Shown piece after piece: positions 46,352 through 53,973 of a stretch of DNA of 64,000 nt. The DNA comes from Streptomyces nymphaeiformis (GTDB taxonomy: Bacteria; Actinomycetota; Actinomycetes; Streptomycetales; Streptomycetaceae), in NCBI RefSeq assembly GCF_014203895.1, contig NZ_JACHJY010000009.1, forward strand, positions 248,001 through 312,000, given 5' to 3'. Position numbers and translations under genes: made by a program. Numbering within the stretch: the first letter of the stretch is position 1; the number at the start of each line of letters is the position of its first letter. The notes beneath the pieces were generated by a model. The model had not been told where the DNA came from. It saw nothing but the letters and a program-made list of their open reading frames with translations, and did no database searches.

Positions 46352-47854
46352 ATGAGCGTCGACGACGGCACCGTTCCCGCGCTGCTCGCCCGGAGCGCGG
46401 GCGCGCACCCCGACCGGAGCGCGTTGCGGCTCGGCGCCGAGACGCTGACGTACGGCGGGCTCGACGACCTGGCCGGGCGGGCCGCCGCGCTGCTCCACGC
46501 GCGCGGGGTGGGGCCGGGTGACCGGGTGGCCCTCATGCTGCCGAACAGCACGCTGTTCGCGGTGCTCTACTACGGCATCCTGCGCGCGGGGGCGATCGTC
46601 GTCCCGCTCAACCCGCTGCTTCGCGCGGGCGAGGTCCGTCACTGTCTGGCGGACGCCGAGGCCGCGCTGATGCTCTCGTGGCACGGGGACGGCGGGGAGG
46701 CCGCCGAGGGGGCCCGGCTCGCGGGCACCCCGCACCTCGTGGTCGAACCGGCTGGTTTCAGCACGCTGTTGGCGGAGCACGCGCGCGTGGAGCCCGTTTC
46801 CCGTACCCCCGAGGACACGGCGGTCGTGCTCTACACCTCCGGCACGACGGGGGCGCCGAAGGGCGCCGAGCTGACCCACCGCAACATCCGGCGCAATGTC
46901 GACGAAGGCGTGCGGGTCCTGGAGCTGGGTCCCTCGGACGTGGTCTTCGGCGGGCTGCCGCTCTTCCACTCGTTCGGGCAGGTGATGGGGCTGAACTGTG
47001 CGGTGGCCGTGGGTGCCTGTCTGACCCTCATGGCCCGCTTCGACCCGGCGGGTGCGCTCGCGCTCGTCGCCCGGGACCGGGTCACGGTCTTCCTCGGTGT
47101 CCCCACCATGTACGGGCTGCTGTTGCGGCACCCGGACCGCGCGCTGCACGACGTGTCGTCGCTGCGGGTCTGTCTGTGCGGCGGCTCGCCCCTGCCGGTG
47201 GCGGTGCTGACCGGTTTCGAGTCCGCCTTCGGCTGCGCGGTCCTGGAGGGGTACGGGCTGTCGGAGTCGTCGCCGCTGGCCTGTGTGAACCGGATCGACC
47301 GGCCGCGCTCCCCGGGCACCATCGGCATCCCCGTCCCGGGGGTGGAGATGCGGGTGGTGGACCGGGACGGCAAGGAGGTCCCGGACGGTGAGGTCGGCGA
47401 GCTCGTCATCCGGGGCCACAACGTGATGAAGGGGTACTGGCGCCGCCCGGAGGCCACGGCCGAGACGGTACGGGACGGCTGGCTGCACACCGGCGACCTG
47501 GGCACCCGGGACGCGTCCGGCGACTTCCGGGTCGTCGACCGCGTCAAGGACGTCGTGATCCGCGGCGGGTTCAACGTGTATCCGAGGGAGGTGGAGGAGG
47601 TCCTCCACCTGCACCCGTGCGTGGCGGAGGCCGCCGTGCTCGGCGTCCCGCATCCGGTGCACGGGCAGGAGGTCGCGGCCGCGGTCGTCCTGCGGCCCGG
47701 CGGCCGGGTCTCCCCCGCCGAGCTGCGCGCGCACGTGCGGGAGCGGCTCGCCCCGTACAAGTACCCGCGCCGGATCTGGCTGACGGACGCGCTGCCGAAG
47801 GGCCCGACGGGGAAGGTGCTCAAGCGGGAGATCGTCCCGCCGGAGGGTGCGTAG
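46352..47854 (+). CDS. Acyl-CoA/acyl-AMP ligase (AMP-binding enzyme)
   Basis: The 500-residue ANL-superfamily enzyme has the P-loop YTSGTTGAPKG (about 166), the motif GYGLSESSP and WLHTGDLG (about 375). The C-terminal catalytic Lys lies in KGPTGKVLKRE. It activates a fatty or aryl carboxylate as AMP ester and loads CoA or the cluster ACP. ATG 46352 is chosen because AAGGAG lies nine bases upstream; GTG 46331, overlapping the hydrolase stop, is the alternative. It is the last gene of the cluster and converges with the GntR gene after only 13 bp. Confidence 0.9.
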   Translation: MSVDDGTVPALLARSAGAHPDRSALRLGAETLTYGGLDDLAGRAAALLHARGVGPGDRVALMLPNSTLFAVLYYGILRAGAIVVPLNPLLRAGEVRHCLADAEAALMLSWHGDGGEAAEGARLAGTPHLVVEPAGFSTLLAEHARVEPVSRTPEDTAVVLYTSGTTGAPKGAELTHRNIRRNVDEGVRVLELGPSDVVFGGLPLFHSFGQVMGLNCAVAVGACLTLMARFDPAGALALVARDRVTVFLGVPTMYGLLLRHPDRALHDVSSLRVCLCGGSPLPVAVLTGFESAFGCAVLEGYGLSESSPLACVNRIDRPRSPGTIGIPVPGVEMRVVDRDGKEVPDGEVGELVIRGHNVMKGYWRRPEATAETVRDGWLHTGDLGTRDASGDFRVVDRVKDVVIRGGFNVYPREVEEVLHLHPCVAEAAVLGVPHPVHGQEVAAAVVLRPGGRVSPAELRAHVRERLAPYKYPRRIWLTDALPKGPTGKVLKREIVPPEGA

Positions 47855-47867
47855 CGGGCCCCGCCGG

Positions 47868-48545
47868 TCAGTCCGAGGAGTCGTCCGCGTCCGCCCACAG
47901 GGAGCGGACGTGGCCGAGGTGGCGCTGCATGCAGGCCTCGGCGCCGGGTGCGTCCCCGGCGATCATCAGGTCGAGGAGTTCGAGGTGTTCCTCGGCGGAG
48001 GAGACGAGCTTGCCGGCCTCGTCGAGGCCGGTGAGGCCGTAGAGCCGGGAGCGCTTGCGCAGGTCTCCGACGGTCTCGACGAGCCGCTCGTTCCCGGAGA
48101 GGGCGAGGAGGGCCAGGTGGAAGCGGCGGTCGGCCTCCAGGTAGCCGATGAGGTCGTGCTCGCGGGCGCGCGAGACGATCTCCTCGGCGACCGGGCGCAG
48201 CTCCTCCAGCTGCTCCCGGGTGGCCCTGCGGGTGACCCGGCCGATGGTGGGGACCTCGATGAGGGTCCGGAGCTCGGTGTACTGGTCGAGGTCCCGCTCG
48301 CTGACCTCGGTGATGCGGAAGCCCTTGTTGCGGACGGGCTCGACCAGGCCCTCCCGGGCCAGGTCGAGCATGGCCTCGCGGACCGGGGTGGCGGAGACGC
48401 CGAGGTCGCCGGCGAGGCCGGGGGCCGAGTAGACCTGGCCCGGGCGGAGCTCCCCGGCGATCAGGGCGGCGCGAAGGGCGTGGCCGACCTGGTCGCGGAG
48501 CCGTTCCTGGGCTCTGACGAGGCCGTACTGTTTCAGGTCACCCAT
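47868..48545 (-). CDS. GntR-family regulator, FadR/FCD subfamily
   Basis: The 225-residue protein has an N-terminal winged helix ('QVYSAPGLAGDLGVSATPVREAMLDLAREGLV', about 35-70). The FCD ligand domain follows with metal-binding positions in 'EADRRFH' (about 140) and later His residues (EEHLELL, MQRHLGH). It lies downstream of the hydroxyproline epimerase-like and DapA-like genes on the same strand and is likely their regulator, sensing a pathway acid. Two ATGTCAC sites lie just upstream of its start. Confidence 0.9.
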   Translation of the reverse strand: MGDLKQYGLVRAQERLRDQVGHALRAALIAGELRPGQVYSAPGLAGDLGVSATPVREAMLDLAREGLVEPVRNKGFRITEVSERDLDQYTELRTLIEVPTIGRVTRRATREQLEELRPVAEEIVSRAREHDLIGYLEADRRFHLALLALSGNERLVETVGDLRKRSRLYGLTGLDEAGKLVSSAEEHLELLDLMIAGDAPGAEACMQRHLGHVRSLWADADDSSD

Positions 48546-48560
48546 CGTGCGTCCTCCGAG

Positions 48561-48590
48561 ATGTCACGGGGGAGCATCGTACAATGTCAC
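48561..48590. promoter_or_regulatory. Candidate GntR operator upstream of the regulator gene
   Basis: ATGTCAC occurs at 48561-48567 and 48584-48590, 23 bp apart. The second is extended to TCGTACAATGTCAC. The minus-strand form GTGACATTGTA is closely matched by GTGACATTTTA upstream of the DapA-like gene (50593), which suggests a common regulator. Confidence 0.45.
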
Positions 48591-48619
48591 GTTTCCCCGG
48601 CGGACGGTCCTGCGGGCGG

Positions 48620-49624
48620 TCAGAGCAGGAATCCGGCGGGGAACGGGTCGTCGGGGTCGAGGAAGTACTGGGCGGTGCCGGTGATCCAGGCGCGTCCGGT
48701 GACGGTCGGGACGACGGCGGGCAGCCCGCCGACGGTCGTCTCGTCGACGATCCGGCCGGTGAACTCGGTGCCGATGAAGGACTCGTTGACGAAGTCGGTG
48801 TGCGGGGCGAGCAGTCCGCGCGCGTGCAGCTGGGCCATGCGGGCGCTGGTGCCGGTGCCGCACGGGGAGCGGTCGAACCAGCCGGGGTGGATGGCCATGG
48901 CGTGGCGCGAGCGGGTCGCGTCGGAGCCGGGTGCGGTCAGGTAGACGTGCTTGACGCCGGCGAAGGCCGGGTTCTCGGGGTGGACGGGGCGGTCGGGTCC
49001 GGCGTTGACGGCGTCCATGACCGCGAGCCCGGCGGCGAGCAGCTCCTGCTTGTGGGCGCGGTCGAAGGGCAGGCCCAGGGAGTCGAGGTCCACGAAGGCG
49101 TAGAAGTTGCCTCCGTACGCGAGGTCGTAGGTGACGGTGCCGTATCCGGGCACGTCCGTCTTGAGGTCGAGGCCGACGGAGAAGGCGGGCACGTTGGTGA
49201 GGGTTACGGAGCGGGCGCGGCCGTCCTCGACGCGGACGTCGACGCTGACGAGCCCGGCGGGGGTGTCGAGCCGGACGGTGGTGACCGGTTCGACGACCGG
49301 CACCATGCCCGTCTCGACGAGGACGGTGGCGACGCCGATGGTGCCGTGTCCGCACATCGGGAGCAGGCCGGAGACCTCGATGTAGAGGACGCCGTAGTCG
49401 GCGTCGGGGCGGGTGGGCGGCTGGAGGATCGCGCCGCTCATCGCCGCGTGGCCGCGCGGTTCGTACATGAGGAGGGTGCGGACGTGGTCGAGGTGTTCGG
49501 CGAAGTGGAGCCGCCGCTCGGCCATGGTGGCGCCGGGGATGATCCCGAAGCCGCCGGTGATGACGCGGGTGGGCATGCCCTCGGTGTGGGAGTCCACCGC
49601 GTGGTAGACGTGGCGGGTGCGCAT
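48620..49624 (-). CDS. Proline racemase family, 4-hydroxyproline epimerase-like
   Basis: The 334-residue two-lobed epimerase has both catalytic cysteines: MCGHGTIG (about Cys90) and SPCGTGTSA (about Cys253). A Cys pair points to racemase/epimerase activity, whereas 3-hydroxyproline dehydratases have Thr at one site. 'VDSHTEGMPTRV' at the start is typical. It would convert trans-4-hydroxy-L-proline to cis-4-hydroxy-D-proline. The DapA-like gene 31 bp upstream on the same strand is the expected deaminase of that route, while the D-hydroxyproline oxidase and the semialdehyde dehydrogenase are missing here. Confidence 0.85.
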   Translation of the reverse strand: MRTRHVYHAVDSHTEGMPTRVITGGFGIIPGATMAERRLHFAEHLDHVRTLLMYEPRGHAAMSGAILQPPTRPDADYGVLYIEVSGLLPMCGHGTIGVATVLVETGMVPVVEPVTTVRLDTPAGLVSVDVRVEDGRARSVTLTNVPAFSVGLDLKTDVPGYGTVTYDLAYGGNFYAFVDLDSLGLPFDRAHKQELLAAGLAVMDAVNAGPDRPVHPENPAFAGVKHVYLTAPGSDATRSRHAMAIHPGWFDRSPCGTGTSARMAQLHARGLLAPHTDFVNESFIGTEFTGRIVDETTVGGLPAVVPTVTGRAWITGTAQYFLDPDDPFPAGFLL

Positions 49625-49655
49625 GGGGTCCCTTCTGGTGGGTGGATGACGGGCT

Positions 49656-50570
49656 CTACGCGTGGCCCTCGGCGAGGGCCTTCTCCGTGGCGGCGCGCAC
49701 GACGGCCTCCTGTTCGGGCGTCAGCGGGAGGCGGGGCGGCCGGGTGGTGCCCCCGGTGTGGCCGGCGAGGTCCATGGAGAGCTTGATGGCCTGGACGAAC
49801 TCGGTTCTGGAGTCCCAGCGGAAGAGCGGGTGCAGCGCGCGGTAGAGCGGCAGCGCGACGGCGAGGTCGCCCGCGACGGCGGCGCGGTAGAGGGTGGCGC
49901 AGGCGCGCGGGAGGGCGTTGGGGAAGCCGGCGATCCAGCCGACGGCGCCGGCGAGCGCGAGTTCGAGGAGGACGTCGTCGGCGCCGACGAGCAGGTCGAG
50001 GCCGGGGGCGAGTTCGGCGAGCTCGTAGGCGCGGCGGACGTCGCCGCTGAACTCCTTGACGGCGACGATGCCGCCGTCGGCGTGGAGGCGGGCGAGGAGG
50101 GCGGGGGCGAGGTCGACCTTGGTGTCGTACGGGTTGTTGTAGGCGACGACGGGCAGGCCGACCGCGGCGACCTCGGCGTAGTGGGCGCGTACGGACCGCT
50201 CGTCGGCCCGGTAGGCGTTGGGCGGCAGGAGGAGGACCGAGCCGCAGCCGGCGTCGGCGGCCTGTTCGGCCCAGCGGCGGGCCTCGGCGCTGCCGTACGC
50301 GGAGACGCCCGGCATGACCCTGGCCCCGTCCCCGGCGGCTTCGACGGCGGTACGGACGACCTGGGCGCGTTCCTGGTCGGTGAGGGTCTGGTACTCGCCG
50401 AGGGAGCCGTTGGGGACGACGCCGTCGCAGCCGTCGGCGATCAGCCGGGCCACGTGCCGCGCGTAGGCGTCGTGGTCGACGGCGCCGTCCGCGCGGAAGG
50501 GGAGGGCGGTGGCGACCATGATCCCGTGCCAGGGGCGGGCGCGGTGCACGGGGGCTTGCTCGTGGACCAT
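49656..50570 (-). CDS. DapA-family aldolase/deaminase, probable pyrroline-4-hydroxy-2-carboxylate deaminase
   Basis: The 304-residue TIM-barrel protein of the dihydrodipicolinate synthase family has the Tyr motif AYNNPYDTKVDL and the Schiff-base Lys in VAVKEFSGD (about 171). The N-terminal 'GIMVATALPFRADGAVD' and 'GSLGEYQTLTDQER' are typical. Beside a hydroxyproline epimerase-like gene, the deaminase of hydroxyproline breakdown is more likely than lysine synthesis. The start ATG 50570 is preceded by AGGGAG. A GTGACATT box about 23 bp upstream may be a GntR site. Confidence 0.8.
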   Translation of the reverse strand: MVHEQAPVHRARPWHGIMVATALPFRADGAVDHDAYARHVARLIADGCDGVVPNGSLGEYQTLTDQERAQVVRTAVEAAGDGARVMPGVSAYGSAEARRWAEQAADAGCGSVLLLPPNAYRADERSVRAHYAEVAAVGLPVVAYNNPYDTKVDLAPALLARLHADGGIVAVKEFSGDVRRAYELAELAPGLDLLVGADDVLLELALAGAVGWIAGFPNALPRACATLYRAAVAGDLAVALPLYRALHPLFRWDSRTEFVQAIKLSMDLAGHTGGTTRPPRLPLTPEQEAVVRAATEKALAEGHA

Positions 50571-50592
50571 GAAGGACTCCCTACTGTGGTGT

Positions 50593-50604
50593 GTGACATT
50601 TTAT
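50593..50604. promoter_or_regulatory. GTGACATT box upstream of the DapA-like gene
   Basis: GTGACATTTTAT begins at 50593, 23 bp upstream of the start, in an AT-rich patch. It resembles the site upstream of the GntR gene (GTGACATTGTA on the minus strand). Confidence 0.4.
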
Positions 50605-50708
50605 TGATGGAGGCGGGGTCCACAAGGGTTCGGTACGGACCCAGTTCTGACGACCGGTCAGGCGGGGTGGGGCACCCCCCCCTTCATGATCCGCCCCGGC
50701 CGACCCGG

Positions 50709-50885
50709 ATGACCGAACACATGCTCGCCCTCGCTCCATCCGTCTCCGTGCTCACTCTGGTCGTGACCCTCGCCGGCGCCGTCGCCCGCCCGTTCCGCCT
50801 GCCCGAGGCGACCTTCGCCCTCCCCGCCGCCCTCACCGCGTCGACGGTGGCGCTGTGGGCCTCGCCGCAGATGTCCGGCGGGTGA
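50709..50885 (+). pseudogene. Fragment resembling the N-terminus of an ArsB/SLC13-type permease
   Basis: A 58-codon ORF gives MLALAPSVSVLTLVVTLAGA and then VARPFRLPEATFALPAALTAS. The '.ARP..LPE...A.PAA' pattern is how ArsB/NhaD-type permeases begin. It stops after about one and a half membrane helices, and no continuation is seen in any frame of the following 90 bp before terB. It therefore looks like a decayed remnant. A genuine single-span membrane peptide is possible but less likely. ATG 50721 is an alternative start. Confidence 0.4.
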
Positions 50886-50934
50886 CCGGCACGCCGTTTC
50901 CCACGTCCCGGGAACCTCGGGCTCCACTGCTACG

Positions 50935-50952
50935 TTCTACAAGTCCGTAGAA
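50935..50952. promoter_or_regulatory. Inverted repeat upstream of terB
   Basis: TTCTAC and GTAGAA, perfect 6-bp arms around AAGTCC, lie 26 bp upstream of the terB start. This is a place where a repressor would cover the core promoter or leader. Confidence 0.4.
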
Positions 50953-50978
50953 ACAATCGACGTCTGGAGTACTCGACC

Positions 50979-51434
50979 ATGGCTCTGTGGGACCGCATCA
51001 AGGAATCCGCATCGACGATGCAGACCCAGCTGGTGGCGAAGAAGAACGACCTGAAGAGCGGCGCGTTCCGCGACGCGAGCATGGCCATGTGCGCGCTGGT
51101 CGCCGCCGCCGACGGGACGATCGACCCCGCCGAGCGCCGCCGGGTCGCCCAGCTGATCTCGACCAACGAGGTCCTGCAGAACTTCGACGCGACCGACCTC
51201 CAGCGCCGGTTCGACGCCAACCTGGACAAGCTGACCGCCGACTTCGACTTCGGCAAGGTCAGCGTGCTCCAGGAGATCGCCAAGGCGAAGAAGAAGCCGG
51301 CCGAGGCCCGGGCCGTCGTCCAGATCGGCATCGTCATCGGCGGCGCGGACGGCGACTTCGACAAGACGGAGCAGGCCGTGGTGCGGGAGGCGTGCTTCAC
51401 GCTCGACCTGCCGCCGCACGAGTTCGACCTCTAG
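50979..51434 (+). CDS. terB: TerB-family tellurite resistance protein
   Basis: The 151-residue helical protein has the TerB core: 'AMCALVAAADGTIDPAERRRVAQLI' and the matching second acidic segment 'GIVIGGADGDFDKTEQAVVREAC'. Both carry the Asp-rich loops proposed to bind metal. It lacks terC or terD neighbours here; scattered ter genes are usual in Streptomyces and are tied to stress and differentiation. The start ATG 50979 follows TGGAG. Its stop overlaps the convergent anti-sigma gene's stop by 4 bp, so no terminator fits between them. Confidence 0.9.
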   Translation: MALWDRIKESASTMQTQLVAKKNDLKSGAFRDASMAMCALVAAADGTIDPAERRRVAQLISTNEVLQNFDATDLQRRFDANLDKLTADFDFGKVSVLQEIAKAKKKPAEARAVVQIGIVIGGADGDFDKTEQAVVREACFTLDLPPHEFDL

Positions 51435-52192
51435 GGCCTGTCGGCGCGCGCGTGCGCGTCGCCCCTGCCGGGGCCGGCCCAGGAGCCGGCGCGGCCCGTG
51501 CCGTCGTTCGGGCGGGGCGCGGCGGACGGGTCACGGGCGGGGCGGAGTTCGTGCCCGCAGTACTCGGCCACGAACTCCTCGCCGCCGGCGGCCGCGACGA
51601 GCCGCTGCCGCGCGGTGGACGGGGGTGCTCCGGCCTTCGTCTTCGCCTTACCGTTCCCGTTCCCGTTTCCCTTCGCCTCCCCCTCCGTCTTCTCGAAGGC
51701 GTCGCAGAGGGCCTCACGGCTCCTGCCGGGGAGCTCCGGCGGATCCTTCTCCGGACGCAGCGGAGCGGTCGTGCCGGGCGGCGGGGTCCGGGTCGCACCC
51801 GCTGTCGCACCGCGCTCCGCGGAAGCGGAAGCGGAAGCAGGAGCGGGGTCGGTACCCGGCGCCGAGTGGGTGGCGGGGCTCGGTTCGGAGGTCGGGGCGG
51901 TGGTGCCGAGGAAGGGCTCGGGAAGGTCGCCGGTGGCGACGGCCACGCCGCCGAGGGTCACGCTCGCGACCAGCGCGGCCACGGCCGTCTTCAGTGAACG
52001 CCGGGGACGCCGCCGCTCCTCGGCCGGTGTCCAGTCGTCGCGGTCACGGGTGGGTCGTGAGGTGTGCAGCCCCGCGTCACGGGCCTCCCGGAAGGCGGCG
52101 AGAGCGCCCTTCTCCCCTCCGGCGACGCTCTCCTCGCGCAGAGCGGCTCTCATCAGCTCCCCCAGCTCTCCGTCGCGCATCTCGTCAGGCAT
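51431..52192 (-). CDS. Membrane anti-sigma-factor-like protein
   Basis: The 253-residue protein has a cytosolic N-terminus (1-65, acidic then basic: RRRPRRSLK), one membrane helix (about 67-88, TAVAALVASVTLGGVAVA) and an extracytoplasmic Pro/Ser/Thr-rich region. A Lys/Gly/Asn repeat (GNGNGNGK) and two cysteines (ALCDAF, EYCGHEL) are in the outer domain. It starts 3 bp after the ECF sigma gene stop. Anti-sigma by position and topology; no ZAS zinc motif is present. Confidence 0.7.
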   Translation of the reverse strand: MPDEMRDGELGELMRAALREESVAGGEKGALAAFREARDAGLHTSRPTRDRDDWTPAEERRRPRRSLKTAVAALVASVTLGGVAVATGDLPEPFLGTTAPTSEPSPATHSAPGTDPAPASASASAERGATAGATRTPPPGTTAPLRPEKDPPELPGRSREALCDAFEKTEGEAKGNGNGNGKAKTKAGAPPSTARQRLVAAAGGEEFVAEYCGHELRPARDPSAAPRPNDGTGRAGSWAGPGRGDAHARADRP

Positions 52193-52195
52193 CCG

Positions 52196-52885
52196 TCACC
52201 TCCCTCTCCCCTTGAGTTGTTTCGCAAGTCGCCTCAATCCCCTATGTGCGGCGGACCGTACCGCACCGGGACGCTTGCCCAGCACTCGGGCGGCCGAAGG
52301 GCCGTCGAGCCCGACGACGACCCGGAGCAGCACGGCCTCGGCCTGGTCGCGCGGGAGACCCGCGATGAGGGCGAGTGCCGTCTCCGTCGACAGCGCGTCC
52401 AGCGCCTCGCCCGCCGCGTCACCGGCGGCCGGCAGCTCCAGCATGTCCTGTTCGAACCGGCTGGGGCGGGGGCGCGCCCGCACGCGCCGCAGGTGGTCGA
52501 GGGCCCGGTGGCGGGCGATGGTCGCGGTCCAGCCCCGGAAGCCCGCGCCGTCGCCGCGGAAGCGGCCGAGGTCCCGGGCGATCTCCAGCCACGCGTCGGA
52601 GGCGACGTCCTCGGCGTCCTCGCCGACGATCCCGCGCAGATAGCCCAGCAGTCCGGGATGCACGATCCGGTACGCCTCCGCGAACGCCCCCTCGTCCCCG
52701 CGCCGGGCCCGCTCGACGGCCTCGGCGAGGCGGACGTCCCACTCGGGGCCGGACGGGTCTTCGCGCTCGGGACCGGGGAGAGCCGCAGGCTCGGAACCGG
52801 ACGGTTCGTCGTGCTCGGGGCCGGACGGTTCGTCGTGTTCGGGGTCGTGTGCCCTGGCGGGCGCGTGCCCCGTTCCCTCGCCCAC
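52196..52885 (-). CDS. ECF RNA polymerase sigma factor
   Basis: The protein has sigma region 2 (AFAEAYRIVHPGLLGYLRGIVGEDAEDVASDAWLEIARDL-like, about 75-115) and the following 'FRGWTATIARHRALDHLRR'. Region 4 is 'LIAGLPRDQAEAVLLRVVVGLDGPSAARVLGKRPGAVRSAAHRGLRRL' in pattern. There is a 55-residue disordered, Pro/Glu/Asp-rich N-terminus. GTG 52885 is chosen because AGAGGG lies just upstream; GTG 52930, 15 codons earlier, is in frame. Next to an anti-sigma-like gene, it forms a regulated pair; the target genes are unknown. Confidence 0.85.
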   Translation of the reverse strand: MGEGTGHAPARAHDPEHDEPSGPEHDEPSGSEPAALPGPEREDPSGPEWDVRLAEAVERARRGDEGAFAEAYRIVHPGLLGYLRGIVGEDAEDVASDAWLEIARDLGRFRGDGAGFRGWTATIARHRALDHLRRVRARPRPSRFEQDMLELPAAGDAAGEALDALSTETALALIAGLPRDQAEAVLLRVVVGLDGPSAARVLGKRPGAVRSAAHRGLRRLAKQLKGRGR

Positions 52886-52964
52886 CCGACCCTCTTCACA
52901 ACCCGTACACCCACGAACCCCGGTCCCCACGGAACAACCGGAGGACGTCCATCCTGTCAGACGG

Positions 52965-53441
52965 TCAACAGGCCTTTCCCGACACTCTGTCGGGGTGAGG
53001 GGTCAGGAGGCGGCGCGGACCGGCCGACCGGCGGCCGTGCAGGGTGAGGAAGTACAGGTACAGGGACTCCTTCGTGCCGATCTCGAAGCGGTTCACGGTC
53101 CGGCCGAGCGGGTTCCACACCCGGCCGTCCGGCATCCGCACCGCGACGGGGTACCCGAAGACGGACCGCAGCATGTGCGCGTCCGGCAGGTCCACCCAGG
53201 CGCCCCCGGCCTCCCGCACCAGCACCTCCCCCACATAGGCCCCGAGGCCGAGCAGCGTCCCGGCCACCTCCTCCCGTCCGGCGCCGCCCCGCCGCAGCCC
53301 GTCGACGACCCGGTCGACGACGCGCAGGCTGCCGACGGAGTAGTCCAGCGGCAGCCGCGCCCTCGCGGTCGCCCTCTCGACGAACTCCTCCGCACGCCGC
53401 CCCATGCCGTCCGCGCGCAACGTCAGGCTCTCGCAGTCCAC
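52965..53441 (-). CDS. Conserved hypothetical protein
   Basis: I do not recognise a named family. The 158-residue soluble protein has an N-terminal helix region with 'LPLDYSVGSLRVVDRVVDGLR', 'LLGLGAYVGEVLVREAGGAWVDL', and 'VAVRMPDGRVWNPLGRTVNRFEIG'. This pattern of an 'LG.Y.GEV' helix followed by 'W.DL' and a PDG strand recurs in small actinobacterial proteins. The start is GTG 53441 with GGAAGG nine bases upstream. The gene lies just upstream of the sigma gene on the same strand, with about 35-80 bp between depending on the sigma start, so they may be co-transcribed. A Crp-type palindrome sits 85 bp upstream. Confidence 0.7.
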   Translation of the reverse strand: MDCESLTLRADGMGRRAEEFVERATARARLPLDYSVGSLRVVDRVVDGLRRGGAGREEVAGTLLGLGAYVGEVLVREAGGAWVDLPDAHMLRSVFGYPVAVRMPDGRVWNPLGRTVNRFEIGTKESLYLYFLTLHGRRSAGPRRLLTPHPDRVSGKAC

Positions 53442-53973
53442 TGATGACCACCTTCCCCGTAGGAGTGGCGGAAGCCACCGGGTGACCCAGCGGATCCGCC
53501 CCGGGAAACATCACGGGGCGCGCACGTGACCCTGGTCACAGCCGTCGCAAACGCCCCTGGAGTGGCGGCGAGTTACGAGAGAACACAGCGGCATCAAGGC
53601 GCCCATAACCGGTCACCGATCGGCGGATCCGGCCAGCCTCGAACCTCGGGCACAAATTTCACACATTCCCTCTTCATACCGGTCCTCGATGCTCTAGATT
53701 GACCGTGCTTCAGGTGATCGGACACGAGGCGACCACTCATCCACCACAGGTCCGGCGCCATGGAAAGCCAGTAGTCACGTCCCCGCCACCAGCCATGGGG
53801 ACGATCAGTTCCGGGGCCCGGGAGGGCCGCGGGTGCGGGGAGCACCCGGGGCGCGGACCGGTTCCCGTTTGCACAGCTCTGAGTAGGGCCGGGATGTCTG
53901 CCGCCGGGGAGGGCGCGGGCTCCTGGGGGAGTGTTGGGCGAACACGTCGAACCACTGGGACCTGGGGGGTTCT
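53442..53973. other. Intergenic region upstream of the exopolysaccharide operon
   Basis: This 532-bp gap holds the divergent control regions of the hypothetical gene (left) and the sugar transferase (right). It contains a Crp-type palindrome at 53526-53539 and an AT-richer patch around 53640-53705 with a possible -10 (TAGATT, 53696-53701). A leader of more than 250 bp would follow. I see no supported ORF in it. Confidence 0.6.
53526..53539. promoter_or_regulatory. Palindrome fitting the Streptomyces Crp motif GTG-N6-GNCAC
   Basis: GTGACC-CT-GGTCAC is a perfect dyad that fits GTG-N6-GTCAC. It is 85 bp upstream of the leftward hypothetical gene and about 435 bp upstream of the exopolysaccharide operon. 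Only the former distance is typical for direct control. Confidence 0.5.
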
